This document shows, piece after piece, positions 8,499 to 16,579 of a stretch of DNA of 64,000 nucleotides (within the stretch, counting starts at the first letter, position 1; each line of letters begins with the position of its first letter). The notes under the pieces were generated by a model, which searched no databases, had not been told where the DNA came from, and saw only the letters and a list, made by a program, of their open reading frames with translations. The position numbers and the translations under genes are program-made. Source of the DNA: Dehalococcoidia bacterium (GTDB lineage: Bacteria; Chloroflexota; Dehalococcoidia; SpSt-223); NCBI GenBank assembly GCA_025054935.1, contig JANWZD010000001.1, forward strand, positions 62,001 through 126,000. The letters are read 5' to 3'.

Positions 8499-9353
8499 TC
8501 AGGCGGCGGCCGCATCAGTCGAGAGGCTGACGCAGACGGGTGACGGGCAGCTGCTGGGTTGCGCTGGGTCCGCCCCCAGACGGCGCGGCGGGCTGACGGG
8601 GATCGTGACGGTGGCCGGTCCGGCGTTGCCGCCCGTGCCGTCGCTGGCGGTGACGGTGAAGGCATCAGTCGGGCCGCTGCTGCCGTTCTGTCTGACCGTA
8701 GACGGCGAGACCGGCGTCGATCTCTGCTTGGGTGAACGTGCTCCCGATAGGGAGAGCGGTGCTGCTCCACCGCAGCATGCCCCTCACCAGCGGGAGAGTG
8801 AGCGTGACGGTCTGGCTGGCGCCTGTGCCGGTGAAGCCGCCGAGGCTTGCAGGCTGCTGCCGATGACGGCGAGCGGGTTCGCGGCGATGCTGAGCCAGGT
8901 GAGCGCCCAGCCGGCGTAGCCGGAGTGGACCCGCCGCTCTCGATGCGGGAGACGCCGCTGCCGTCGAGGGCGCTCGGGCTGACGGCGAGCGCGAAGACAA
9001 TTCCGTTGGCATTGGAATTCCAACCGATAGCTTTGTTGATGGTCGGTTCGAGGGCGGCGATGTACCAGCCGCCGCTGCCATCCGAGGCAGTGGCGTGGAC
9101 GCGTCCGTTCACAGCCGGTCAGTTGGCGTTGATCTCGCCGGTTGTCGGGTCGAGCGCGACGAACGACCCCGTCGGCGGGCCGACGGAGGTGAAGTTCCGC
9201 CGAGGGAGATCGTCGTGCCGCTTCGGACGACGCAAAGACACTATGGTTGGTCACCCACATGGTGGCGGGAGCGTCGTTTGGAGCGGCGCTGCTTGCCGGC
9301 GGCGGGGCACAATGGGAGAGGGTCGCCGCTCCAAGCGCGAGAGTTGCGACCAT
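8499..9353 (-). pseudogene. decayed secreted repeat protein (propeller-like repeat plus cadherin/CSPG-like domain)
   Basis: Pieces of one protein can be read only by changing frame several times on the minus strand. A hydrophobic start (MVATLALGAATLSH, 9353) is followed, in another frame, by NFTSVGPPTGSFVALDPTTG, which runs into an in-frame TGA where a Trp would be expected, then VNGRVHATASDGSGGWYI and NSNANGIVFALAVSPS. In further frames come TLPLVRGMLRWSS, IGSTFTQAEIDAGLAVY and FTVTASDGTGGNAGPATVT, ending with TGA at 8499-8501. The parts resemble repeat-type surface proteins and a cadherin/CSPG-like module. At least two frameshifts and one stop make it non-functional as read. Sequencing error cannot be excluded but would need several errors. 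Confidence 0.75.
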
Positions 9354-9552
9354 CGTGCAGCAACGAGTTGCCCTTCCTGCCGCACCTCCCGGTTGCGCTC
9401 ACTTCGCGCATGCGAGTAGGACGGCGCTGCCTGCGCAACGAGAGGCGAGCGTCAATCACGGCGCCTGCCTCCGAGCTCCCCAATTTGCTGTAGTGGCTGG
9501 CGCCCCAGCCGAGGCCTGCCCGGAACGCTGGCTCGCCGCCGTCGCGTATCGC

Positions 9553-9558
9553 TACACT
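9553..9558 (+). promoter_or_regulatory. -10 box for a leaderless sbcC transcript
   Basis: TACACT lies exactly 7 nt before ATG 9566 and there is no Shine-Dalgarno. A start of transcription 6-8 nt after the box would put the 5' end at the start codon. The -35 region is not recognisable. Confidence 0.45.
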
Positions 9559-9565
9559 AACAAAC

Positions 9566-12127
9566 ATGATTCCGGTTCGGCTGCGCCTCAAGAACTTCCT
9601 CAGCTACCGCGAACCCAGCGATCCCCTCGACTTTGAGTCCTTTCAGATCGCCTGCCTCTGCGGCGAGAACGGCCATGGCAAATCGGCGCTTCTCGATGCA
9701 ATCACGTGGGCGCTCTGGGGACGCGCTCGCGCCAAAACCGTCGACGAGCTGATCCACCATGGCCAAACCAACATGGAGGTCGAGTTCGAGTTTCAGCTCG
9801 CGGACTCGCGCTACCGTGTCATTCGGAAACGCTCCCGAGCGGGCGGCCAATCGGCCTCGGCGCTGGAACTGCAGCTGCACAAAGGCGATCGCTTCGAGAC
9901 GATCAGCGGCAATTCAATTCGTGAGACCGAGCAGGCAATCGTCAATCTCCTCCGGCTCGACTACGAGACGTTTGTCAACAGTTCCTTTCTGCTGCAGGGG
10001 AAAGCCGATTCCTTCACCATCAGCCCCCCTAGCAAGCGGAAGGAACTGCTCGGCGAGATCCTCGGCCTCACGCACTACGATGAGCTTGAGCAGCGTGCCA
10101 AGGACGCAGCGCACGCGCGGAGAGATGAGGTAGACCGCCTCGATCACCGAATTGCCGATATCGACAACGAACTTGCCCGGGAGCCCGACTACTTCCAGGG
10201 CCGCGACCAAGCGCAAGCCGAGGCCGCGCAGCTGCACGCCGAGGTCGAGCGCTTGAATGAGGAAGTTCTGCGCCTGCAGCAGCTGCGTCAGGTGCTCGCT
10301 GCGGCGCCGCAGCGCATCGCCGAACTCGAACGCGAGATCCAAGAAGAGACCCATCACCAGGCAGCTCGAGAACGCCAATTGAGGGAACTGCAAGCGCGGA
10401 TCCGAGGTGCCGAGGAGCTGTTTGAGCAGCGAGGGGAGATTGAGGAGGGCTATGCGCGTTATCTCGCGGCCCAGCAGGTCATCGCAGACCAAGGCGCGAG
10501 AGCAGCGCACCTCACAGCGCTGCAACAGCGGCGCCATCAGCTTGAGAGCACAATCCAGCAGGAAAGGGCGCGCCTCGAGCAGCAGCGGGCACAGCTCGCT
10601 GGCAGAAGAGAGCAGCTGACTGCCCAGCTGGAAGACCTTGACGCGCTCGATAAAGAAATTGCCCGCCTTGAAGGACGAGTCCAAGAGGCGAACGAACGTC
10701 AGGCTGTGCTCCCCCAGCGAAGGCAGCAGGTGCAGGAGCTTGCCGAGCGGGCGGGCCAGTATGCTGCCGAAAAGAGCCAGTTGCGCCAGCAGATGAACGA
10801 CCTCAAGGCCCAGATCGAAGCGCTCCGCGCTATGGCGCGCTGCGTGACCTGCGGTCAGCCGGTGACGCCCGAGGCGCGCGACGAGCAGATCGGCCGTCTC
10901 GAAGCTGAGGGAAGGCAGCTCGGCGACCGCTACCGGTCGCTGACGGGCCAGATCGCGCAGCTGCGGGCGCAGCGGGAGGAGGAAGAGCGCGCCATCGCCA
11001 GCGACGAGGCCGAAATCCAGGCCATCCTCAGCGTCGATGGACCCCGGCTGGCCCAGCTGCAGGCGCGGCGGACTGCCGCAGCCAACGCCGCAGCGGAGAT
11101 TGAGCGGCTGAACCCCCGCCTTGCCGCTCTCGAGAGGGTGCTTGCCGAAGGGGGCTATGCCGAGGAAGCGCGGGCCGCGCTTCACCAGGTAGAAGAGGAG
11201 ATCCGTGCCGTGGCCTTCGACGCCGCGGCACTGCAGGCCGCCCGGGAGCAAGCCGCCGCCCTCCAGCCGTTCGTCCAGCGCCATGAGCAGCTCAGGCGTG
11301 CCGACGAGGAGTTCGGCTTCTGGCAAAACGAGGCCGCCGAGCGGCAGCGCGAGATCGCCGAAGCGGCACGCCGGATCGTCCAGCGGCAGGACGAACTGGA
11401 GCACTACCGCCAGCAGGCTGCGCAGCTTCCCCACCTTACACAGCAGCTGCAGACTGCCCAACAGAACCGCAATGAGCGCCTCCAGGCCCTCCATCAGGCG
11501 GAGGCTCGCAAGGCCTATTACGAGCAGCTGCTGCAGGCCTGCGAGCAGTTGCGCCTCCAGCGCGCTGACCTCGCGGCCAAGCGCGCCGAGGCGGCCCGCG
11601 AGCAGGGAATTTATGAGGAGCTGGCGCGCGCATTCGGCAAAGGCGGCGTTCAGGCAATGATCATCGGGGCGGCGCTGCCGGAGATCGAGAGAGACGCGAA
11701 CGAGCTGCTGGCGCGGATGACTGACGGCCGCCTCTCCGTCTCGCTGGCCACCGAGCGCGAGACGCAGCAAGGCAGGACGGTGGAGACGCTGCTGATCCAG
11801 ATCTCCGATGAATTCGGACTGCGGAACTACGAGTTGTTCTCAGGCGGCGAGGCGTTTCGGGTCAACTTCGCGCTGCGCATCGCGCTGGCGAAGCTGCTCG
11901 CTCGGCGCGCCGGCGCCCGGCTTGAGACCTTAGTCATCGACGAGGGGTTCGGCACGCAAGATGCGACCGGGCGGGACCGGATCCTCGAGGCGATCCGCTC
12001 CATTGATCGCGAGTTCGCCAAGATCATCGTCGTCACCCATATTGAGGAGCTGAAAGAGGCGTTTCCTACCCGGATCGAGGTGACGAAAGGCCCGGAGGGG
12101 TCGTCGTATACGGTCGTCCAGCGCTAG
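9566..12127 (+). CDS. sbcC: SbcC/Rad50-like SMC-family ATPase
   Basis: An 853-residue ATPase that normally partners with the nuclease SbcD (Mre11) to process DNA ends and hairpins. Walker A GENGHGKS is at residues 33-40, in the expected FLSYREP-LDF context. Two long coiled-coil arms rich in Gln, Glu, Arg and Leu flank a zinc hook whose CxxC is Cys426-Val-Thr-Cys429. The C-terminal lobe has the signature region LFSGGEAFRVNFALRIAL and Walker B LVIDEGFGTQD. No sbcD is seen in the window, so the partner must be encoded elsewhere. The gene seems to be leaderless and is convergent with the ClC gene, 1 nt apart. Confidence 0.92.
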   Translation: MIPVRLRLKNFLSYREPSDPLDFESFQIACLCGENGHGKSALLDAITWALWGRARAKTVDELIHHGQTNMEVEFEFQLADSRYRVIRKRSRAGGQSASALELQLHKGDRFETISGNSIRETEQAIVNLLRLDYETFVNSSFLLQGKADSFTISPPSKRKELLGEILGLTHYDELEQRAKDAAHARRDEVDRLDHRIADIDNELAREPDYFQGRDQAQAEAAQLHAEVERLNEEVLRLQQLRQVLAAAPQRIAELEREIQEETHHQAARERQLRELQARIRGAEELFEQRGEIEEGYARYLAAQQVIADQGARAAHLTALQQRRHQLESTIQQERARLEQQRAQLAGRREQLTAQLEDLDALDKEIARLEGRVQEANERQAVLPQRRQQVQELAERAGQYAAEKSQLRQQMNDLKAQIEALRAMARCVTCGQPVTPEARDEQIGRLEAEGRQLGDRYRSLTGQIAQLRAQREEEERAIASDEAEIQAILSVDGPRLAQLQARRTAAANAAAEIERLNPRLAALERVLAEGGYAEEARAALHQVEEEIRAVAFDAAALQAAREQAAALQPFVQRHEQLRRADEEFGFWQNEAAERQREIAEAARRIVQRQDELEHYRQQAAQLPHLTQQLQTAQQNRNERLQALHQAEARKAYYEQLLQACEQLRLQRADLAAKRAEAAREQGIYEELARAFGKGGVQAMIIGAALPEIERDANELLARMTDGRLSVSLATERETQQGRTVETLLIQISDEFGLRNYELFSGGEAFRVNFALRIALAKLLARRAGARLETLVIDEGFGTQDATGRDRILEAIRSIDREFAKIIVVTHIEELKEAFPTRIEVTKGPEGSSYTVVQR

Positions 12128-12128
12128 C

Positions 12129-14156
12129 TCACGCAGGGGGGGCGGCGTCGTTCTGCAGCGCGTTGCCGACCGCCTCCGGCGCGAAGCCGACGAGAATGTC
12201 ACCGACGCGGAGCAGACTGTCGCCGCGCACGGGAAGCCGGGCGGCGCCTCGCTGCAGGAAGGCGAGGTAGGCATCGCGCGGGAGGCGGAGTTCGCGCACG
12301 CGCTTCCCCGCCCAGGGGGAGCCGTCGCGGATAGCAATGGTCAGCACGGGCAGGTGAGCGGATGCAGGCGCAGGCGAGACGTCGCGCTCGCTCTTCTCGC
12401 CTGGCAATCCAAGTCGCGCTAAGATCGCCGCCCGCCGCAGCACGCCGACCAACCGCATCGGGGCGCGCGGGTCGACAACCGGAACCGCTGCCACGCTTTC
12501 GACCCCGGGCTCTTCGAGCGCCTGGGCGATCGTCTGATACGGCGTCACCGTCGGGAATTCGTGGCGCGCCCAAGGGAGGATGCTTGCTTCTCCCCGCGCC
12601 GTGAGCAAGGCAACTTCGATCTCGTGGGGACCGCTCAGGCCGACCAGTCTGCCCTGCGCATCGACGATGGGGATCTCCTCGTTGCCGATACGACGAGCGG
12701 CGTCGGCGACTGTCGTCGTCGGGGCGAGGGTGGGGTAGGTCGTCTCCATCAAGTCGCGCACGAGGGTGGTGCTCAGCACGGGGGAGAGGGAGGAGGAAGA
12801 AGCGCTTTCGCGCTCTGGATCGAAGAGGCGGTAGATCGACCACGGCTCGGCATGGCGGGCGATCTCCGCCGCACCCCAGGCGACGGCGGCGAGGAAGACG
12901 ACGAGGCCGGGGTCAGCGCCGAATTCGAGGCTGAGCATCGCGCAGGCAAACGGCGCCCGCACCACGGTGGCTAAGAGCACCATCCCGCCGACGAGCGCCA
13001 AAGTAGCGGCATCGCTGCCCGGCAGGAAAGGAAGAAGAAGCCCGGCCAGCCCGGCGCCGAGCGCTTCGCCGATCCCGACAATCGGACCGATAACCCCGCC
13101 GACGCCGCCGAGCCCGAGAGTCGCTGCCAGCGCGGCGGCTCGGCCAGCCGCCGTGAGAAGCCAGAGCGGCTCTGCCCCCGCCGCGAGCAGCGCCGGAGCG
13201 ATCGGGGCGTTCCCCGCAAAAGCGGGGCTGAGAACGCTCAGCAGGCCAACAATCCCTCCGCCGATCATCGGCGTGATCGGCAGCAGTCCGCCGATGCGAC
13301 GGTGCGCGGTGAGCAGCAGCCCGAGCAGGGAGGAGAGTGCAAGCCCGACGATGAGCGCCGCGACCGAAACAGCCGCAACGACAATCCAGCCCCCTGGCTC
13401 GGCGGGGCTTGCGCCGGCCGGCAGCGGCACCGCCACCCCGAGCAGCCGACCGAGTACGGCGCCGAGCCCGGCGGCAACGAGGAGGGCGACGAGGTCGCCG
13501 GCGGCAGGGCGTCCGGCGACGGTCTCGAGGGCGAACAGCAGCCCGGCAAAAGGGACCCCGAAGGCCGTGGAGATCCCGCCCGCCACCGCCGCTGCCGCCA
13601 TCCCCCGCAGCGAGACCGTCCGCTGCCGGGCGAGCAGCCCGAGACGGCGGCCGAGGGCGGCGGCCAGCGCGATCACCGGCTCTTCGCGCCCCGCAACTCC
13701 GCCGAAGAGCACGGTCACTGCGGCGAGCCCAAACTGCCCCGCGGCGCGCGGAAGCTCGGCCGGGTGGCCGCTCAGCAGCTGGTGATAGCCGTTGCCCCAC
13801 CAGCGGCGGCCGATCCCGACAAGCGCGCCGCCCACAATCGGGGGGAGCACAATCAGCAGCAGCACTCCGCTCTCAAAGCGCGCTGTCGCGACAAGACCCG
13901 CGAACCCGTTGAACGCTCCTAGGAGGAGGGCGGCGGCGACTGCAACGATTGCTCCGACGGCGAACCCGGAGACGACCGGGTGCATTGCGCCGAGCAGGGA
14001 GCTCGAGACGGCGGGGGGCGGGGTCTCGATCGCCTTCGTAGCAAGTGGTGGGGCAAGTTCAGCCGGCTCGACCGTCACGGGCCCCCTCTCGATCCACTCC
14101 TTGACCTGCAGCCTAGCGGACGGCCGCATTCTATCGGCGGGGTCGGAGAGCGTCAA
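12129..14156 (-). CDS. ClC-type chloride channel/antiporter with CBS pair and RCK-C (TrkA-C) domain
   Basis: A 675-residue membrane protein. After a soluble N-terminus of about 55 residues there are about ten hydrophobic helices of the ClC fold (to roughly residue 430). A CBS pair follows (LVRDLMETTYPTLAP; SILPWARHEFPTVTPYQTI), then a C-terminal RCK-C/TrkA-C domain ending near VGDILVGFAPEAVG. The ion-path motifs are divergent: the GxEGP loop reads GREEP, keeping the gating Glu but replacing the next Gly, and the first selectivity motif looks like GNGYH rather than GSGIP. Ion choice is therefore uncertain. The frame opens with TTG at 14156; ATG 14129 is an alternative. Confidence 0.85.
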   Translation of the reverse strand: MTLSDPADRMRPSARLQVKEWIERGPVTVEPAELAPPLATKAIETPPPAVSSSLLGAMHPVVSGFAVGAIVAVAAALLLGAFNGFAGLVATARFESGVLLLIVLPPIVGGALVGIGRRWWGNGYHQLLSGHPAELPRAAGQFGLAAVTVLFGGVAGREEPVIALAAALGRRLGLLARQRTVSLRGMAAAAVAGGISTAFGVPFAGLLFALETVAGRPAAGDLVALLVAAGLGAVLGRLLGVAVPLPAGASPAEPGGWIVVAAVSVAALIVGLALSSLLGLLLTAHRRIGGLLPITPMIGGGIVGLLSVLSPAFAGNAPIAPALLAAGAEPLWLLTAAGRAAALAATLGLGGVGGVIGPIVGIGEALGAGLAGLLLPFLPGSDAATLALVGGMVLLATVVRAPFACAMLSLEFGADPGLVVFLAAVAWGAAEIARHAEPWSIYRLFDPERESASSSSLSPVLSTTLVRDLMETTYPTLAPTTTVADAARRIGNEEIPIVDAQGRLVGLSGPHEIEVALLTARGEASILPWARHEFPTVTPYQTIAQALEEPGVESVAAVPVVDPRAPMRLVGVLRRAAILARLGLPGEKSERDVSPAPASAHLPVLTIAIRDGSPWAGKRVRELRLPRDAYLAFLQRGAARLPVRGDSLLRVGDILVGFAPEAVGNALQNDAAPPA

Positions 14157-14171
14157 CGCGCGGCGGCGCGG

Positions 14172-15200
14172 TCACCGAGCGTAGTGGCTGGCCCGCGTAA
14201 AGAGGGCGCGGTCGAAGAGGGTCTCGGGAACAGGCTGACGAATCAATCCTTGGCTGCGCAGACGCTCGAGCGAGAGCTGCATAGCGGCGACCGCAGCATC
14301 GTCCATAACTGCTGCCCACATCTGGGGCCAGCGGCGCGCATAGTTGTGGGCGTTCGCTTGGGTCATGCGGAGATGGCGGGTCATCAACTGGGCGACCTCG
14401 GCCGGATGCTGGCGCCCCCAGCGGACGGCAAGGATGATGCCGGCGAGCGCTCGCGCCGCCTCGTCGGGATAGCCGTCGAGAAAGCCCCGGCGCATAGTCA
14501 CCGTTGCCACTATCGGCGGGGCGTCGAGCTGCGTGGCGGCGCGCCACTCTGCTGGCAGGTCGCTGACGATGCGGTAGCGGCTCGGGTCAGGCAAGCCGGC
14601 AACAGTCAGCCCGCGCAGCACCACTGCATCCACCGCTCCGCTCTCGATCAGGATTACCAGCTGCGTTTCTGTCGCGACGTGGGTGCGGAGGTCGGCAGGA
14701 CCGAACCCATAGCCGTGAGAGAGCACCGACCAGAACAGCAGGTCGCCGCTCGACCCCGGGCCCGGCGTGCCGACCAGCTTGCCGCGCAGGTCAGCGACGC
14801 TCTGGATTGTCGAGGTCAGCGGGACCATCACCTGTTCTTCAGCCAACTGCAGGCCAGCGACGACAACGACGTGGGTATCCTCCTCAAGCAGCTTCGCGGC
14901 GGAGAGGAGAGGCAGCGCAACGGCGACGTCGAGTTCGCTCGTCAGCAATGCGCGGCGCAGCCCTTCGGGCCCCGCATAGCGCTGGAAGACAACCGGCAGC
15001 CGCTGGCTGGCGAACAGCTGCCCCTCTTCGAGGACAAACCCGATCCCGGCTGGCAGACCGTTAGCGATATAGCCGACGCGAACGGTACGTCCGTACGGCT
15101 CAAGGGCAGGAGCGCGCTCCTGCCCGGCACGGTCGTTGCCCCCAAGACAGGCTGGCAGCAGCGCGGCGAGCAGGAGAAGGAGGGGGAGACAGTGACGCAC
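14172..15200 (-). CDS. ABC transporter substrate-binding lipoprotein (SsuA/NMT1-like)
   Basis: A 342-residue lipoprotein with a short signal and lipobox LLPAC. The body matches periplasmic-binding proteins of the SsuA/THI5 type: VRVGYIANGLPAGIGFV near the start, the ELDVAVALPLLSA strand, DLRGKLVGTPGPGSSGD and SGAVDAVVLRGL. Such proteins bring sulfonates, nitrate, pyrimidine precursors or similar small molecules to a membrane permease. No permease or ATPase gene is next to it. Instead its GTG start (15200) overlaps the TAG stop of the enoyl-CoA hydratase gene as TAGTG. The ligand cannot be predicted. Confidence 0.85.
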   Translation of the reverse strand: MRHCLPLLLLLAALLPACLGGNDRAGQERAPALEPYGRTVRVGYIANGLPAGIGFVLEEGQLFASQRLPVVFQRYAGPEGLRRALLTSELDVAVALPLLSAAKLLEEDTHVVVVAGLQLAEEQVMVPLTSTIQSVADLRGKLVGTPGPGSSGDLLFWSVLSHGYGFGPADLRTHVATETQLVILIESGAVDAVVLRGLTVAGLPDPSRYRIVSDLPAEWRAATQLDAPPIVATVTMRRGFLDGYPDEAARALAGIILAVRWGRQHPAEVAQLMTRHLRMTQANAHNYARRWPQMWAAVMDDAAVAAMQLSLERLRSQGLIRQPVPETLFDRALFTRASHYAR

Positions 15201-16003
15201 TAGCGCCCAACGAACACCGGCTTCCGTCGCTCGCGGACGGCCGCCCGCCCTTCTGCGGCGTCTTCCGTCGCTTGGCTGATGGCGAGGTTCGAGGCCTCGT
15301 AGGGCAGGTGGTCGCGCAAGCTGCTGGTGACGGCGTGATAGATCGATCGCCGCGTCAGCCGGACGGCAATCGGAGGGCCGTCCGCGATCTTGCGGGCAAG
15401 CTCCATCGCTTTGGGCAGCAACTCGCTCTCCTCAACCACGTAGTTCGCGAGGCCGATCTCCCCTGCGCGCTCACCCGAAATTTCCTCGCCCGTCAGATAC
15501 CATTCAAGGGCGCGCGGGAGGCCGAGCAAACGGGCGGCGAACCAGCTTGCGCCGACTTCGGGCGCAAGGCCGCGCGTGATGAACATCGGCAGCAATCGCG
15601 CGGTGCGCGCGATGACCCGCATATCCATCATCATCGCGAGGCACAGCCCCCCTCCGGCAGCCACGCCGTTCACAGCCGCAATTGTCGGCTTGTCGATCTC
15701 GTGCCAGGCAAGCGGCAAGCGGCCGCTGTAGCCGAGCGGGTCCATCGGCTGGCGATGAAACGGATTGTCGGCCGTCGGCCCCCGTGCCTCGGAGATATCG
15801 ACCCCGCTGCAGAAGCCGCGTCCGGTTCCTGTCACCACGACAACCCGGACCGCCGGGTCGTCGCGCAACTGGTCGGGCAGGCGGAGAAGCTCGCGTCCCA
15901 TCGCGGCGTTGAACGCATTCAGCTTCTCGGGGCGGTTGAGGCGAACGAGGGCGATACCATCTGCGACTTCGATGACAAGGTGCTGGTATGCTTGGTAGTC
16001 CAT
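15200..16003 (-). CDS. enoyl-CoA hydratase/isomerase family protein
   Basis: A 267-residue crotonase-fold enzyme. The oxyanion-hole strands are visible in GRGFCSGVDISEA and VNGVAAGGG, and a likely catalytic Glu sits in RGLAPEVGASW. It should act on a CoA thioester, adding water to or isomerising a double bond; the exact substrate is unknown. ATG 16003 has the Shine-Dalgarno GAGGAGAAC. It is upstream of and coupled to an SsuA-like binding protein, an unusual partner. With the nearby VOC protein it may belong to a catabolic set, but no thiolase or acyl-CoA dehydrogenase is present. Confidence 0.9.
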   Translation of the reverse strand: MDYQAYQHLVIEVADGIALVRLNRPEKLNAFNAAMGRELLRLPDQLRDDPAVRVVVVTGTGRGFCSGVDISEARGPTADNPFHRQPMDPLGYSGRLPLAWHEIDKPTIAAVNGVAAGGGLCLAMMMDMRVIARTARLLPMFITRGLAPEVGASWFAARLLGLPRALEWYLTGEEISGERAGEIGLANYVVEESELLPKAMELARKIADGPPIAVRLTRRSIYHAVTSSLRDHLPYEASNLAISQATEDAAEGRAAVRERRKPVFVGR

Positions 16004-16055
16004 GTTCTCCTCATTACTGTCTGGAGGGGCAGTATGGCTCAGCGGGAGCGCGCGC

Positions 16056-16523
16056 TCAAGATGGTGAGGGGGGAGTGCTCTCGATAATGTTGATCATCAG
16101 CCCGTCAGGGTCGCGCACCGCAAACTCGCGCACTCGCCGGCCCTGCACCTGAAATTCCGCTGGGTGGTTGACAAACTGCACTCCCGCTGCCTCCAGCCGC
16201 TCCACCAGTTCGCTAAACCGGTCGGATTGGAGGGCGAGAAACGGCTCGCCAAGCCGAACTGCCGCGGGCTCGATCGGGGGCGCAAGCCCCGCAGCGTCCT
16301 GCAGCTCCATCAGCCCGATCATCCCGACCGTCCCCTCGTCCGCGCGGAGCACGACCATCCGCGCCGCTCGGCAGGGCACATTGAGGATGCGGCCTCCGGC
16401 ACCGGCCGAGACGACGTCGTCGAAAAAGACGGTGAAGCCGAGCAGGTCGCGATAAAACCGCAGCGAAGCCTCCATGTCGCGGACGATCACGTTGGCTCGC
16501 CGAACGGGGCCGGTCAGCGCCAT
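16056..16523 (-). CDS. VOC (glyoxalase/bleomycin-resistance) family protein
   Basis: A 155-residue single VOC protein: RRANVIVRDMEASLRFYRDL opens the first beta-alpha-beta module, and REFAVRDPDGLMINIIEST closes the second. The glutamate in the last motif is kept, but the usual first metal His is not obvious (ANVIV), so metal-dependent activity is doubtful. ATG 16523 is chosen because AGGAGGT lies just upstream; the longer frame to 16613 overlaps the end of mazG and lacks family features. It lies between mazG and the hydratase on the same strand. Confidence 0.82.
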   Translation of the reverse strand: MALTGPVRRANVIVRDMEASLRFYRDLLGFTVFFDDVVSAGAGGRILNVPCRAARMVVLRADEGTVGMIGLMELQDAAGLAPPIEPAAVRLGEPFLALQSDRFSELVERLEAAGVQFVNHPAEFQVQGRRVREFAVRDPDGLMINIIESTPPSPS

Positions 16524-16579
16524 TCCGCACCTCCTGCATTCGCGCTGGGGCGAGGGTAGCAGCGAGAGCCGCCCGCGGG

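Noticed and set aside
9914-11770. A 618-codon open frame on the minus strand inside sbcC
   Set aside because: It is the complement of the coiled-coil region of the SbcC-like gene. Its leucine-rich translation comes from the Gln/Glu-rich codons of the real gene.
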